DNA of 64,000 nt, taken from Pseudomonas pharyngis. GTDB taxonomy: Bacteria > Pseudomonadota > Gammaproteobacteria > Pseudomonadales > Pseudomonadaceae. This document shows positions 19,806 to 28,760 of the stretch, in pieces. Location: assembly GCF_021602345.1 (NCBI RefSeq), contig NZ_BQID01000001.1, positions 434,001 to 498,000 on the forward strand, in the 5' to 3' direction. Every line of letters begins with the position of its first letter. The first letter of the stretch is position 1. The translations under genes were made by a program, and so were the position numbers. The notes beneath the pieces are model-generated. The model made no database searches. It saw nothing but the letters and a program-made list of their open reading frames with translations, and was not told the DNA's origin.

Positions 19806-19893
19806 GGCTGGAGCCTCCTGATGTTGTAGAAATATTGAGCGTTATCATGGCGACAGCGTTCAGTATTTACAACACTTGGGCCCCGCTAGCGCT

Positions 19894-20967
19894 TCAACCC
19901 TCGGAATAGAGCCTTGGCACCCGCCGCAGGTTGCAGAAGATCTGGTACGGAATGGTGTCCGCCCACTTCGCCACATCGCTGGCGAGGATGTTTTTACCCC
20001 ACAACTCGACGGTCGAACCGAGGCCGGCTTGCGGCACGTCAGTCAGGTCGATGCACAGCATGTCCATCGACACCCGGCCAAGGATGCGGCTGCGCTGGCC
20101 GGCCACCAGTACCGGAGTGCCGGTCGGTGCCTGACGCGGGTAACCGTCGGCATAACCCATGGCGACCACGCCGATGCGCATCGGTTTGTCGGTGATGAAC
20201 TTCGCGCCGTAACCCACCGGTTCGCCGGCCGGCAGTTCGCGCACGCTGATAACTTTCGATTCCAGGGTCATCACCGGCTGCAGGCGCTCGGCCACGGCGT
20301 TGGCTTCTTCGAACGGGGTGGCGCCATAGAGCATGATGCCCGGGCGCACCCAGTCGCTGTGAATCTGCGGCCAGCCCAGCACCGCCGGCGAGTTGCGCAG
20401 GCTGACTTCGGCCGCCAGGCCCTGACGTGCGGCTTCGAACACCGCGACCTGATCGGCGCTGCTCTGCTCGTGCAGTTCATCGGCCCGGGCGAAATGGCTC
20501 ATCAGCACGACTTTCGCCACTTTGCCGCTGGCCAGCAGACGCTGGTAAGCCGCCGGGTAATCCTTGGGATGCAGGCCCACGCGATGCATGCCCGAATCGA
20601 GCTTCAGCCACACGGTGATCGGCTTGCTCAACGCCGCCTGCTCGATCGCTTCGAGCTGCCACAGCGAATGCACCACGCACCAGAAATCGTGCTCGACGAT
20701 CAGCGCCAGCTCATCGGCCTCGAAAAAACCTTCAAGCAGCAGCACTGGCGCGCGAATCCCGGCGGCACGCAGCTCCAGGGCTTCTTCGATGCACGCCACC
20801 GCGAAGCCGTCCGCTTCAGCCTCCAGCGCCTGGGCGCAACGTACCGCGCCATGGCCGTAGGCATCGGCCTTGATCACCGCCAGTGCCTTGGCACCGGTGA
20901 CTTCACGGGCGATACGGTAGTTGTGACGCAGGGCTTGAAGGTCGATCAGGGCACGGGCAGGACGCAT
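19894..20967 (-). CDS. dadX: Catabolic alanine racemase
   Basis: 357 residues from ATG 20967, the family's usual length and start ([10 protein letters not shown]); an ATG at 20991 would add eight residues and cannot be excluded. The PLP lysine is Lys33 in [11 protein letters not shown]; the opposite catalytic tyrosine lies in PVGYGAKF. The enzyme interconverts L- and D-alanine, giving D-alanine to DadA. Gene order dadX-ridA-dadA on one strand, divergent from dadR, is the known alanine catabolic operon of Pseudomonas. Its promoter is expected upstream of dadA. Confidence 0.95.
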   Translation of the reverse strand: MRPARALIDLQALRHNYRIAREVTGAKALAVIKADAYGHGAVRCAQALEAEADGFAVACIEEALELRAAGIRAPVLLLEGFFEADELALIVEHDFWCVVHSLWQLEAIEQAALSKPITVWLKLDSGMHRVGLHPKDYPAAYQRLLASGKVAKVVLMSHFARADELHEQSSADQVAVFEAARQGLAAEVSLRNSPAVLGWPQIHSDWVRPGIMLYGATPFEEANAVAERLQPVMTLESKVISVRELPAGEPVGYGAKFITDKPMRIGVVAMGYADGYPRQAPTGTPVLVAGQRSRILGRVSMDMLCIDLTDVPQAGLGSTVELWGKNILASDVAKWADTIPYQIFCNLRRVPRLYSEG

Positions 20968-21062
20968 GGCAGCAGACTTCTTGGCGGTCATGGGAATAAA
21001 AACCGGCGCTGGCTGACGGCGTGAACCGCCAACAGCACCGGGAGAGGGATCTTTACAACGGG

Positions 21063-21416
21063 TTACGGCAACGCGGCGACGATGGAGATTTCGACCAGGA
21101 TGCTCGGCTTGGCCATCTTCGCTTCAACGGTGGCACGGGCCGGGGCGGCGCCCTTGGGCAGCCACTGATCCCACACCGAATTCATGCCGGCAAAATGCGC
21201 CTCGATGTCGTTCAGGTAGATCGTCGCCGACAGCAGATGCTGTTTGTCGGTGCCGGCCAGATCGAGCAGGCGCTCGATGTTGGCGAGGACGTCGCGGGTC
21301 TGCTGTTCGACACCGGCGTTGAAGTCATCGCCGACCTGCCCGGACAGATACACCGTACCGTTGTGGCTGACGATCTGACTCATGCGCTCATTGGTGAGCT
21401 GGCGCTGGATTGCCAT
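21063..21416 (-). CDS. RidA-family enamine/imine deaminase of the dad operon
   Basis: 117 residues from ATG 21416, with AGGAGT eight bases before it. The family pattern includes [12 protein letters not shown], the central [13 protein letters not shown] and the C-terminal [20 protein letters not shown]. RidA proteins hydrolyse reactive 2-aminoacrylate-type enamines and imines. Here the protein would clear imines formed by the D-amino acid dehydrogenase or PLP enzymes, which makes sense of its place between dadA and dadX. Its first 29 bases lie inside the end of dadA, so translation is probably coupled. Confidence 0.92.
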   Translation of the reverse strand: MAIQRQLTNERMSQIVSHNGTVYLSGQVGDDFNAGVEQQTRDVLANIERLLDLAGTDKQHLLSATIYLNDIEAHFAGMNSVWDQWLPKGAAPARATVEAKMAKPSILVEISIVAALP

Positions 21417-22692
21417 GCTTTGCGGACTCCTGGGTGGTGTTGCCATAACGGGAAATATCGAGACCTTCGGCGCTGATCTGCGGCTTTTTCTTCGCCATCA
21501 GGTCGGCCAGCAAGCGACCGGAGCCGCACGCCATGGTCCAGCCGAGAGTGCCGTGACCGGTGTTCAGGAACAGGTTCTTGAACGGGGTGGCGCCAACGAT
21601 CGGCGTGCCATCCGGGGTGGTTGGACGCAGGCCGGTCCAGAAACTCGCTTCGGCCAGATTGCCGCCCTGAGGATAAAGGTCGTTGACGATCATCTCCAGG
21701 GTTTCGCGCCGACGCGGGTTGAGCGACAGGTCAAAACCGGCGATCTCCGCCATGCCGCCGACGCGGATGCGGTTGTCGAAACGGGTGATCGCGACCTTGT
21801 AGGTCTCGTCGAGAATGGTCGAGGTCGGAGCCATGGCCGGGTTGGTGATCGGCACGGTCAGCGAGTAGCCCTTCAATGGATACACCGGGGCCTTGATGCC
21901 CAGCGGCTTGAGCAGTTGTGGCGAATAGCTGCCGAGGGCGAGTACGTAACGGTCGGCGGTTTCCAGCTTGCCGTCGATCCACACGCCGTTGATGCGGTCA
22001 CCGGCGAAGTCGAGGCGCTGGATGTCCTGGCCGAAGCGGAATTCCACACCCAGTTTGGTGGCCATTTCGGCGAGGCGGGTGGTGAAGATCTGGCAGTCGC
22101 CGGTCTGGTCGTTCGGCAGGCGCAGGGCACCGGCGAGGATGTCGGTGACACCCGCCAGCGCCGGTTCGACGCGGGCAATGCCGTCGCGGTCGAGCACTTC
22201 GAACGGTACGCCGGATTCTTTCAGTACGGCGATGTCTTTGGCGGCGTTATCCAGTTGTGCCTGGGTGCGGAACAACTGGGTGGTGCCGAGGCTGCGGCCT
22301 TCGTAGGCGATGCCGGTCTCGGCGCGCAGTTCGTCGAGGCAGTCGCGGCTGTACTCGGACAGACGCACCATGCGCTCCTTGTTCACCGCGTAACGGTTGG
22401 CAGTGCAGTTGCGCAGCATCTGCGCCATCCACAGGTACTGGTCGATGTCGGCGGTGGCCTTGATCGCCAGCGGTGCGTGGCGTTGCAGCAGCCACTTGAT
22501 GGCTTTGAGGGGTACGCCCGGCGCGGCCCACGGCGAGGCGTAGCCCGGCGAGACCTGGCCGGCGTTGGCGAAACTGGTCTCCATGGCCGCGGCGGGCTGC
22601 CGGTCAACCACCACCACTTCAAACCCGGCACGGGCCAGATAGTAAGCACTGGCGGTACCGATGACGCCGCTACCCAAGACCATAACGCGCAT
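21388..22692 (-). CDS. dadA: D-amino acid dehydrogenase small subunit
   Basis: 434 residues. The FAD-binding motif stands at the N-terminus ([21 protein letters not shown]). Later motifs are [16 protein letters not shown] and, near the end, [18 protein letters not shown], both typical of DadA. It oxidises D-alanine and other D-amino acids to 2-oxo acids and passes electrons to the respiratory chain at the inner membrane. It is the first gene of the dad unit; 154 bases separate it from the divergent regulator dadR. The last 14 residues (after SRYGN) are family-variable. Confidence 0.96.
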   Translation of the reverse strand: MRVMVLGSGVIGTASAYYLARAGFEVVVVDRQPAAAMETSFANAGQVSPGYASPWAAPGVPLKAIKWLLQRHAPLAIKATADIDQYLWMAQMLRNCTANRYAVNKERMVRLSEYSRDCLDELRAETGIAYEGRSLGTTQLFRTQAQLDNAAKDIAVLKESGVPFEVLDRDGIARVEPALAGVTDILAGALRLPNDQTGDCQIFTTRLAEMATKLGVEFRFGQDIQRLDFAGDRINGVWIDGKLETADRYVLALGSYSPQLLKPLGIKAPVYPLKGYSLTVPITNPAMAPTSTILDETYKVAITRFDNRIRVGGMAEIAGFDLSLNPRRRETLEMIVNDLYPQGGNLAEASFWTGLRPTTPDGTPIVGATPFKNLFLNTGHGTLGWTMACGSGRLLADLMAKKKPQISAEGLDISRYGNTTQESAKHGNPAPAHQ

Positions 22693-22846
22693 TTTGTATC
22701 CCTCATCGCGGCGTGCCGCGTACGTCTGTTGTTAGAGCAATGATGCGCGCAGTGTAAAAAAGATTTGCCAGTGCTTTTCACTGTATAAGCGCCTATATTT
22801 GGCGACAATTCTCGGCAAAAACCCTTTTCACGGAGGCGCATCCCCT

Positions 22847-23335
22847 ATGCGTACCAACACTCAGACCAAACGTGAGCTGGACAAGATCGACCGCAACATC
22901 TTGCGGATCCTGCAGGCGGACGGGCGGATTTCATTCACCGAACTGGGCGAAAAGGTCGGGCTCTCCACCACGCCGTGCACCGAGCGGGTGCGGCGCCTGG
23001 AGCGCGAGGGGATCATCATGGGCTACAACGCCCGCCTGAATCCGCAGCACTTGAAGGGTAGTCTGCTGGTGTTCGTCGAGATCAGTCTCGACTACAAATC
23101 CGGCGATACTTTCGAAGAGTTCCGACGTGCGGTGCTGAAATTGCCCCACGTGCTCGAATGCCACTTGGTGTCAGGGGATTTCGACTATCTGGTGAAGGCG
23201 CGGATTTCCGAGATGGCTTCGTACCGCAAATTGCTGGGCGACATCCTGCTCAAGTTGCCGCACGTGCGCGAATCCAAGAGCTACATCGTCATGGAAGAAG
23301 TAAAGGAGAGCCTGAGCCTGCCGATTCCGGACTGA
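22847..23335 (+). CDS. dadR: Lrp/AsnC-family regulator of alanine catabolism
   Basis: 162 residues from ATG 22847 (GGAGG eleven bases upstream). The Lrp-type helix-turn-helix reads LDKIDRNILRILQADGR and VGLSTTPCTERVRRLE; the C-terminal RAM ligand domain follows (LVSGDFDYLVKARI). It is divergent from dadA in the arrangement of the P. aeruginosa activator DadR, which senses L-alanine. The 154-base intergenic region is AT-rich in its middle (TATAAG and TATATT boxes around 22780-22797), where promoters for both directions should overlap. Confidence 0.94.
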   Translation: MRTNTQTKRELDKIDRNILRILQADGRISFTELGEKVGLSTTPCTERVRRLEREGIIMGYNARLNPQHLKGSLLVFVEISLDYKSGDTFEEFRRAVLKLPHVLECHLVSGDFDYLVKARISEMASYRKLLGDILLKLPHVRESKSYIVMEEVKESLSLPIPD

Positions 23336-23339
23336 TCGC

Positions 23340-23693
23340 TCAAACCAGCACTTGCCGATTTTCGGCCATGTACTCGAACACTTGCTTCTCGACCCGCGGG
23401 TGAATCAGCTCCACCGGTCGTCGGCCGTTGGGGCACGGCAAGGTCTGCGTCGTACCGAACAACCGGCAAATCAGTGGCCGTTCGTCATACACCGTGCAGC
23501 CGTTCGGCCCCAGGTGTACACAGTTGAGCTCTTCCATGGCCGCGTCCTGCTCGGCGCGGGTCTTGCGCGGCAGGCGGGACATTTCCTCGGGCGAGGTGGT
23601 CACCGGCCCGCAGCAGTCATGACAGCCCGGCACGCACTCGAACGTGGGAATCTGCTGACGCAGGGTGCGGATTTTCTGACTCTTGCAGCTCAT
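23340..23693 (-). CDS. YkgJ-family cysteine-cluster protein
   Basis: 117 residues from ATG 23693 (MSCKSQKIR); a longer frame to 23840 lacks family match. Cysteines are grouped as CVPGCHDCC and, later, CVHLGPNGC with CRLFG, the pattern of the YkgJ/UPF0153 zinc- or iron-chelating family. The function is unknown in general; some members are thought to bind Fe-S clusters or zinc. It ends five bases from the end of dadR (convergent). No strong ribosome-binding site is visible. Confidence 0.82.
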   Translation of the reverse strand: MSCKSQKIRTLRQQIPTFECVPGCHDCCGPVTTSPEEMSRLPRKTRAEQDAAMEELNCVHLGPNGCTVYDERPLICRLFGTTQTLPCPNGRRPVELIHPRVEKQVFEYMAENRQVLV

Positions 23694-23838
23694 TGCAGCG
23701 GTAACCGGAGCGGAATAGGCGGCAATTGTGCCGCAAAAGCCGTGATCCAGACACCACGGGCCGACCAATGTTGCCCGTCCTCGGGCCTGCGGCTTATGCT
23801 CCGTCAAATTTTCTCGACACCCGCTCAGGATGACGCCC

Positions 23839-25149
23839 ATGAATGCCCGCGCCCACGCCTCCGCGAGCCAACCCCACGTTGCCTCTTACTACGCCGCCAG
23901 CAGCCTGCCGCACCCCGACCATCCGGTGCTGCAAGGTGAACTGATCGCGGACGTGTGCGTGGTCGGTGGCGGCTTCTCCGGGCTGAACACCGCGCTGGAA
24001 CTGGTGGAGCGCGGCTTAAGCGTCGTGTTGCTGGAGGCGCACCGGATCGGCTGGGGCGCCAGCGGTCGCAACGGCGGGCAACTGATTCGCGGGGTCGGTC
24101 ACGGCCTCGATCAATTCGCCAACGTGATCGGCACCGACGGCGTACGTCAGATGAAACTCATGGGCCTGGAAGCGGTGGAAATCGTCCGCCAGCGCGTCGA
24201 AAAATTTCAGATCCCCTGCGACCTGACCTGGGGTTACTGCGACCTCGCCAACAAACCTTCCGACCTTGAAGGTTTTGCCGAAGACGCCGAAGAGCTGCGC
24301 AGCCTCGGTTATCGCTACGAAACCCGCCTGCTGCAAGCGAACGAAATGCACACCGTGGTCGGCTCCAAACGCTACGTCGGCGGCCTGATCGACATGGGCT
24401 CCGGGCATCTGCACCCACTGAACCTGGCACTCGGCGAAGCCGCAGCAGCGCAGCAACTGGGGGTGAAGCTGTTCGAACAATCGGCGGTCACCCGCATCGA
24501 CTACGGCCCTGAAGTCCGGGTGCACACCGCACAAGGTTCGGTGCGGGCGAAAACCCTGGTGCTCGGCTGCAACGCCTATCTCAATGACCTCAATCCGCAA
24601 CTCAGCGGCAAGGTGCTGCCGGCCGGCAGCTACATCATTGCCACCGAACCGCTGAGCGAAGAACAGGCCCACGCCCTGCTGCCACAGAACATGGCGGTCT
24701 GCGATCAGCGGGTGGCGCTGGATTACTACCGCCTCTCGGCGGATCGTCGCCTGCTGTTCGGCGGCGCCTGCCATTACTCGGGGCGTGACCCAAAAGACAT
24801 CGGCGCGTACATGCGGCCCAAAATGCTGGAAGTGTTTCCGCAACTGGCCTCGGTAAATATTGATTATCAGTGGGGCGGGATGATCGGCATCGGCGCCAAC
24901 CGTCTGCCGCAGATTGGCCGGCTCGCGGAGCAGCCGAACGTGTATTACGCCCAGGCCTATTCCGGCCATGGCGTGAATGCCACACATTTGGCGGGCAAGC
25001 TGCTGGCCGAAGCCATCAGCGGACAGCAAAGCGGCGGTTTCGACCTGTTCGCCAAAGTGCCACACATCACCTTCCCCGGTGGCAAGCATCTGCGTTCGCC
25101 GCTGCTGGCGTTGGGGATGTTGTGGCATCGCCTTAAAGAGTTGGTCTGA
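23839..25149 (+). CDS. FAD-dependent oxidoreductase, gamma-glutamyl-polyamine oxidase-like (PauB/PuuB type)
   Basis: 436 residues from ATG 23839 (AGGA eight bases upstream). The DAO fold begins with VCVVGGGFSGLNTALEL (GGGFSG at 43-48) and continues with GASGRNGGQLIRG. The C-terminal region contains WGGMIGIGANRLPQIG and AYSGHGVNATHLAGKL. These match PuuB/PauB oxidases, which release an aldehyde from gamma-glutamylputrescine or related polyamines. The setting agrees: pauR lies upstream and the aldehyde dehydrogenase kauB downstream. The exact polyamine is not determined by sequence alone. Confidence 0.88.
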   Translation: MNARAHASASQPHVASYYAASSLPHPDHPVLQGELIADVCVVGGGFSGLNTALELVERGLSVVLLEAHRIGWGASGRNGGQLIRGVGHGLDQFANVIGTDGVRQMKLMGLEAVEIVRQRVEKFQIPCDLTWGYCDLANKPSDLEGFAEDAEELRSLGYRYETRLLQANEMHTVVGSKRYVGGLIDMGSGHLHPLNLALGEAAAAQQLGVKLFEQSAVTRIDYGPEVRVHTAQGSVRAKTLVLGCNAYLNDLNPQLSGKVLPAGSYIIATEPLSEEQAHALLPQNMAVCDQRVALDYYRLSADRRLLFGGACHYSGRDPKDIGAYMRPKMLEVFPQLASVNIDYQWGGMIGIGANRLPQIGRLAEQPNVYYAQAYSGHGVNATHLAGKLLAEAISGQQSGGFDLFAKVPHITFPGGKHLRSPLLALGMLWHRLKELV

Positions 25150-25176
25150 TACTTTTGCAGCGCCATTGATGACGCC

Positions 25177-25240
25177 TTCGCGAGCAGGCTCGCTCCCACT
25201 TTGCAATGCATATCCCTGTGGGAGCGAGCCTGCTCGCGAA
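25177..25240. repeat. Paired REP element (REPIN), compact
   Basis: Inverted 23-base arms (TTCGCGAGCAGGCTCGCTCC and its complement) separated by only 18 bases, the shortest spacer of the series in this window. It lies between the convergent oxidoreductase and DUF1127 genes. Confidence 0.85.
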
Positions 25241-25263
25241 TGGGCTTCATGAGTTCCGAAGAT

Positions 25264-25509
25264 TCAGATCCGCCAGAACGGCTTCAATCCCTCCTCCAGC
25301 GCCTGCTCGCGGGTCAGCCCGATATCCTTGAGCTGTTCCGGCGTCAGGCGCAGCAACGCCTTGCGCGTGTGCAGACGATGCCAGAACAGGTCCCAGCGAC
25401 TCAGGCCGGACGGTGCGTTGCACATGCTCTCGTTGCGCGCATTGTCCTGTTGCCCTGCCTCCAGTTCCTGACTGTGTAACGTCAGCCGCACATCGCTCAA
25501 GCCGTTCAT
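25264..25509 (-). CDS. DUF1127 small protein
   Basis: 81 residues. The C-terminal half carries the arginine/leucine-rich DUF1127 motif (RLHTRKALLRLTPEQLKDIG and LTREQALEEGLKPFWR). Small DUF1127 proteins are often RNA-binding or regulatory; no role can be assigned here. A good ribosome-binding site (AGGAGC) precedes the ATG at 25509. It is divergent from the MocR gene, and the operator-like repeats lie between them. Confidence 0.85.
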   Translation of the reverse strand: MNGLSDVRLTLHSQELEAGQQDNARNESMCNAPSGLSRWDLFWHRLHTRKALLRLTPEQLKDIGLTREQALEEGLKPFWRI

Positions 25510-25573
25510 TTTGATTGCTCCTGTTTACTTGGGTAGCCAGAGATTCCATGATGCGCGGGCGGGCAAAAGCATT

Positions 25574-25652
25574 ACAGATTCAACAGATCTGTATTAATTC
25601 CATACAGATTGATCGTCTCAAGCTCTGAATTGTCGATTTTTGCCGCATCTGT
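25574..25652. promoter_or_regulatory. ACAGAT operator array between DUF1127 and mocR-type genes
   Basis: ACAGAT occurs at 25574, 25583 and 25604, and its complement ATCTGT at 25587 and 25647. The copies at 25583-25592 form the perfect palindrome ACAGATCTGT. MocR/PdxR-type regulators are known to bind direct repeats in their own divergent promoters, so these are probable binding sites of the adjacent regulator. Confidence 0.6.
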
Positions 25653-25688
25653 ACCGGTTTACCGAATCACCTGCACCGAGGCAGTGTC

Positions 25689-27110
25689 ATGACCCTATAT
25701 GTAAACCTCGCCGAATTGCTCGGCACCCGCATCGAACAAGGCTTCTACCGTCCTGGTGATCGCCTGCCGTCGGTGCGCGCCCTGAGCGTCGAACACGGGG
25801 TCAGCCTGAGCACGGTGCAGCAGGCCTATCGCATGCTGGAAGACAGCGGCCTGGCCACGCCGAAACCCAAGTCCGGGTACTTCGTGCCGGTCGGTCGCGA
25901 GTTGCCGGAACTGCCGGCGGTGGGGCGTCCGGCGCAGCGGCCGGTGGAAATTTCCCAGTGGGATCAGGTGCTGGAACTGATTCGCGCCGTGCCGCGCAAG
26001 GACGTGGTGCAGCTGGGTCGCGGCATGCCGGACATCTCGTCGCCGACGATGAAACCGCTGCTGCGCGGACTGGCCCGTATCAGCCGCCGTCAGGACATGC
26101 CCGGTCTGTATTACGATAACATCCACGGTACCCTCGAACTGCGCGAACAGATCGCCCGGCTGATGCTCGATTCCGGCTGCCAGTTGAGTGCCAGCGATCT
26201 GGTGGTGACCACCGGTTGCCACGAAGCACTCTCCACCAGCATTCACGCGATCTGCGAGCCCGGCGACATCGTCGCGGTGGATTCGCCGAGCTTTCACGGC
26301 GCCATGCAGACCCTAAAAGGCCTGGGCATGAAAGCCCTGGAAATCCCCACCGACCCGCTCACCGGCATCAGCCTCGAAGCGCTGGAACTGGCGCTGGAAC
26401 AATGGCCGATCAAGGTCATCCAGCTCACGCCCAACTGCAACAACCCGCTCGGCTACATCATGCCGGAGTCGCGCAAACGTGCCCTGCTCAACCTGGCCCA
26501 GCGCTTCGACGTGGCGATCATCGAGGACGATGTCTATGGCGAACTGGCCTACACCTATCCACGTCCGCGCACGATCAAATCCTTCGACGAAGACGGCCGC
26601 GTGCTGCTGTGCAGTTCGTTCTCCAAGACCCTGGCGCCGGGCCTGCGCATTGGCTGGGTCGCGCCCGGCCGCTATCTCGAGCGGGTGCTGCACATGAAAT
26701 ACATCAGCACTGGCTCCACGGCACCGCAACCGCAGATCGCCATCGCCGAATTTCTCAAGGCCGGGCACTTCGAACCGCATTTGCGGCGGATGCGCACGCA
26801 ATACCAGCGCAATCGCGACGTGATGATCGATTGGGTGACGCGCTACTTCCCGGCCGGCACCCGCGCCAGCCGCCCGCAGGGCAGCTTCATGCTCTGGGTC
26901 GAACTGCCGGAAGGTTTCGATACGCTGAAACTGAACCGTGCGCTGCACGATCAAGGCGTACAGATTGCCGTCGGCAGCATCTTTTCCGCCTCGGGCAAGT
27001 ACCGCAATTGCCTGCGCATGAACTACGCTGCCAAACCGACACCGCTGATCGAAGAAGCGGTGCGCAAGGTCGGTGCGGCAGCGATCAGACTGCTGGCCGA
27101 GGCCGACTGA
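25689..27110 (+). CDS. MocR-family regulator: GntR wHTH fused to a PLP aminotransferase-like domain
   Basis: 473 residues. A GntR winged helix (1-70: PGDRLPSVRALSVEHGVSLS) is fused to a fold-type I aminotransferase-like domain, whose PLP lysine is in SSFSKTLAPGLRIGW and whose cofactor contacts are in IEDDVYGEL. MocR regulators use the PLP domain as a sensor of PLP or an amino compound. It probably controls the divergent DUF1127 gene or itself through the ACAGAT sites upstream. The Walker-like or catalytic set looks intact, so residual aminotransferase activity is possible. The regulated pathway is unknown; the amine-catabolism neighbourhood is suggestive only. Confidence 0.92.
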   Translation: MTLYVNLAELLGTRIEQGFYRPGDRLPSVRALSVEHGVSLSTVQQAYRMLEDSGLATPKPKSGYFVPVGRELPELPAVGRPAQRPVEISQWDQVLELIRAVPRKDVVQLGRGMPDISSPTMKPLLRGLARISRRQDMPGLYYDNIHGTLELREQIARLMLDSGCQLSASDLVVTTGCHEALSTSIHAICEPGDIVAVDSPSFHGAMQTLKGLGMKALEIPTDPLTGISLEALELALEQWPIKVIQLTPNCNNPLGYIMPESRKRALLNLAQRFDVAIIEDDVYGELAYTYPRPRTIKSFDEDGRVLLCSSFSKTLAPGLRIGWVAPGRYLERVLHMKYISTGSTAPQPQIAIAEFLKAGHFEPHLRRMRTQYQRNRDVMIDWVTRYFPAGTRASRPQGSFMLWVELPEGFDTLKLNRALHDQGVQIAVGSIFSASGKYRNCLRMNYAAKPTPLIEEAVRKVGAAAIRLLAEAD

Positions 27111-27170
27111 CTTTTACCGAGCAAAAAGCGTCCATATGCCCAACTCTGCCGCCAACCGGAACGATCCCAC

Positions 27171-28739
27171 GTGAGTTTCAGACAGCCCCTACTCGCTCTG
27201 CTGCTACTCGCCTCGTTCCTGGGCGGTTGTGCGTCCCTCGACGTACCGCGCGAACCAAGCCAGGCCTTGCCGGCCTCCGACTCCGCTTTCGGCCGTTCGA
27301 TCCTGGCCCAGGCGGCGCCCTACAAGGGCCAGTCCGGCTTTCGCCTGCTGTCCAACAGTACCGAAGCCTTTACCGCCCGCGCCGAGCTGATCCGCAACGC
27401 TCAACGCAGCCTCGATTTGCAGTACTACATCGTCCATGACGGCATCAGCACCCGAATGCTGGTGGAAGAATTGTTGAAGGCTGCCGACCGTGGCGTGCGG
27501 GTGCGGATCCTGCTGGACGACACCACCAGCGACGGTCTCGACCTCATCATCGCCACCCTGGCGGCGCATCCACAGATCCAGATCCGTCTGTTCAATCCGC
27601 TGCACCTGGGGCGCAGCACCGGCGTGACCCGTGCGGCCGGGCGGCTGTTCAACCTGTCGCTGCAACATCGGCGCATGCACAACAAGTTGTGGCTGGCGGA
27701 CAACAGTGTGGCCATCGTCGGCGGGCGCAATCTGGGCGATGAATACTTCGATGCCGAGCCCAACCTGAACTTCACCGACATCGACATGCTCAGTGTCGGG
27801 CCGGTCGCCGAACAGCTCGGGCACAGTTTCGACCAGTACTGGAACAGTGCCCTGAGCAAGCCGATCGACGAATTCCTCTCCAGCAAACCCACGGCCAAAG
27901 ACCTGCAGAACACCCGCACGCGCCTGGAAGAATCCCTGGAAGAGACCCGCAAACAGAATCACGCGCTGTATCAGCAGTTGATGACTTACCGCACCGCTCC
28001 GCGCATGGACGTCTGGCGCCGGGAGCTGATCTGGGCCTGGAATCAGGCGTTGTGGGATGCGCCGAGCAAGGTGCTGGCCAAGGGCGAGCCCGATTCGCAG
28101 CTGCTGCTGACCACACAACTGGCGCCGGAGCTCACCGGTGTCAGCAAAGAACTGGTGATGATTTCTGCCTATTTCGTGCCGGGACAACCGGGGCTGGTCT
28201 ACCTGACCGGCCGCGCCGATGCGGGCGTGTCGGTAAGCCTGCTGACCAACTCGCTGGAAGCCACCGACGTGCCGGCGGTGCACGGCGGTTATGCGCCGTA
28301 TCGCAAGGCGTTGCTGGAACATGGCGTGAAGCTGTTTGAGCTGCGGCGCCAGCCTGGGGATAACGATGGCAGCGGCCCGCACCTGTTTTACAGCAAGTCC
28401 TATCGCGGCTCGGATTCGAGCCTGCACAGCAAGGCGATGATCTTCGACGGCAAAAAATCGTTCATCGGCTCGTTCAATTTCGACCCGCGCTCGGTGCTGT
28501 GGAACACCGAAGTCGGCGTGCTGGTGGACAGCCCCGAACTGGCGGCGCACGTGCGCGAACTGGCCTTGCAAGGCATGGCGCCGGCGCTCAGCTACGAAGC
28601 GAAACTGCAGGACGGAAAAGTGGTGTGGGTCACCGAGGACAATGGCCAGATGCACACGCTGACCAAGGAGCCCGGCAACTGGTGGCGGCGCTTCAATGCG
28701 TGGTTCAGCACCACCGTGGGACTGGAGCGGATGCTGTAG
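27171..28739 (+). CDS. Phospholipase D-family lipoprotein, cardiolipin-synthase-like
   Basis: 522 residues from a GTG at 27171. A lipoprotein signal ends in LGGC (Cys20) with alanine next, which predicts outer-membrane sorting. Two HKD motifs are present: HRRMHNKLWLADNS followed by GGRNLGDEYF, and SLHSKAMIFDGKKSFIGSFN. The family (ClsC-like) transfers phosphatidyl groups or cleaves phosphodiesters. The lipid anchor suggests action on the periplasmic side of the envelope. It starts 60 bases after the MocR gene and is convergent with the MFS gene. Confidence 0.88.
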   Translation: MSFRQPLLALLLLASFLGGCASLDVPREPSQALPASDSAFGRSILAQAAPYKGQSGFRLLSNSTEAFTARAELIRNAQRSLDLQYYIVHDGISTRMLVEELLKAADRGVRVRILLDDTTSDGLDLIIATLAAHPQIQIRLFNPLHLGRSTGVTRAAGRLFNLSLQHRRMHNKLWLADNSVAIVGGRNLGDEYFDAEPNLNFTDIDMLSVGPVAEQLGHSFDQYWNSALSKPIDEFLSSKPTAKDLQNTRTRLEESLEETRKQNHALYQQLMTYRTAPRMDVWRRELIWAWNQALWDAPSKVLAKGEPDSQLLLTTQLAPELTGVSKELVMISAYFVPGQPGLVYLTGRADAGVSVSLLTNSLEATDVPAVHGGYAPYRKALLEHGVKLFELRRQPGDNDGSGPHLFYSKSYRGSDSSLHSKAMIFDGKKSFIGSFNFDPRSVLWNTEVGVLVDSPELAAHVRELALQGMAPALSYEAKLQDGKVVWVTEDNGQMHTLTKEPGNWWRRFNAWFSTTVGLERML

Positions 28740-28760
28740 CAACCCGCTCCAGCCGCCTCG

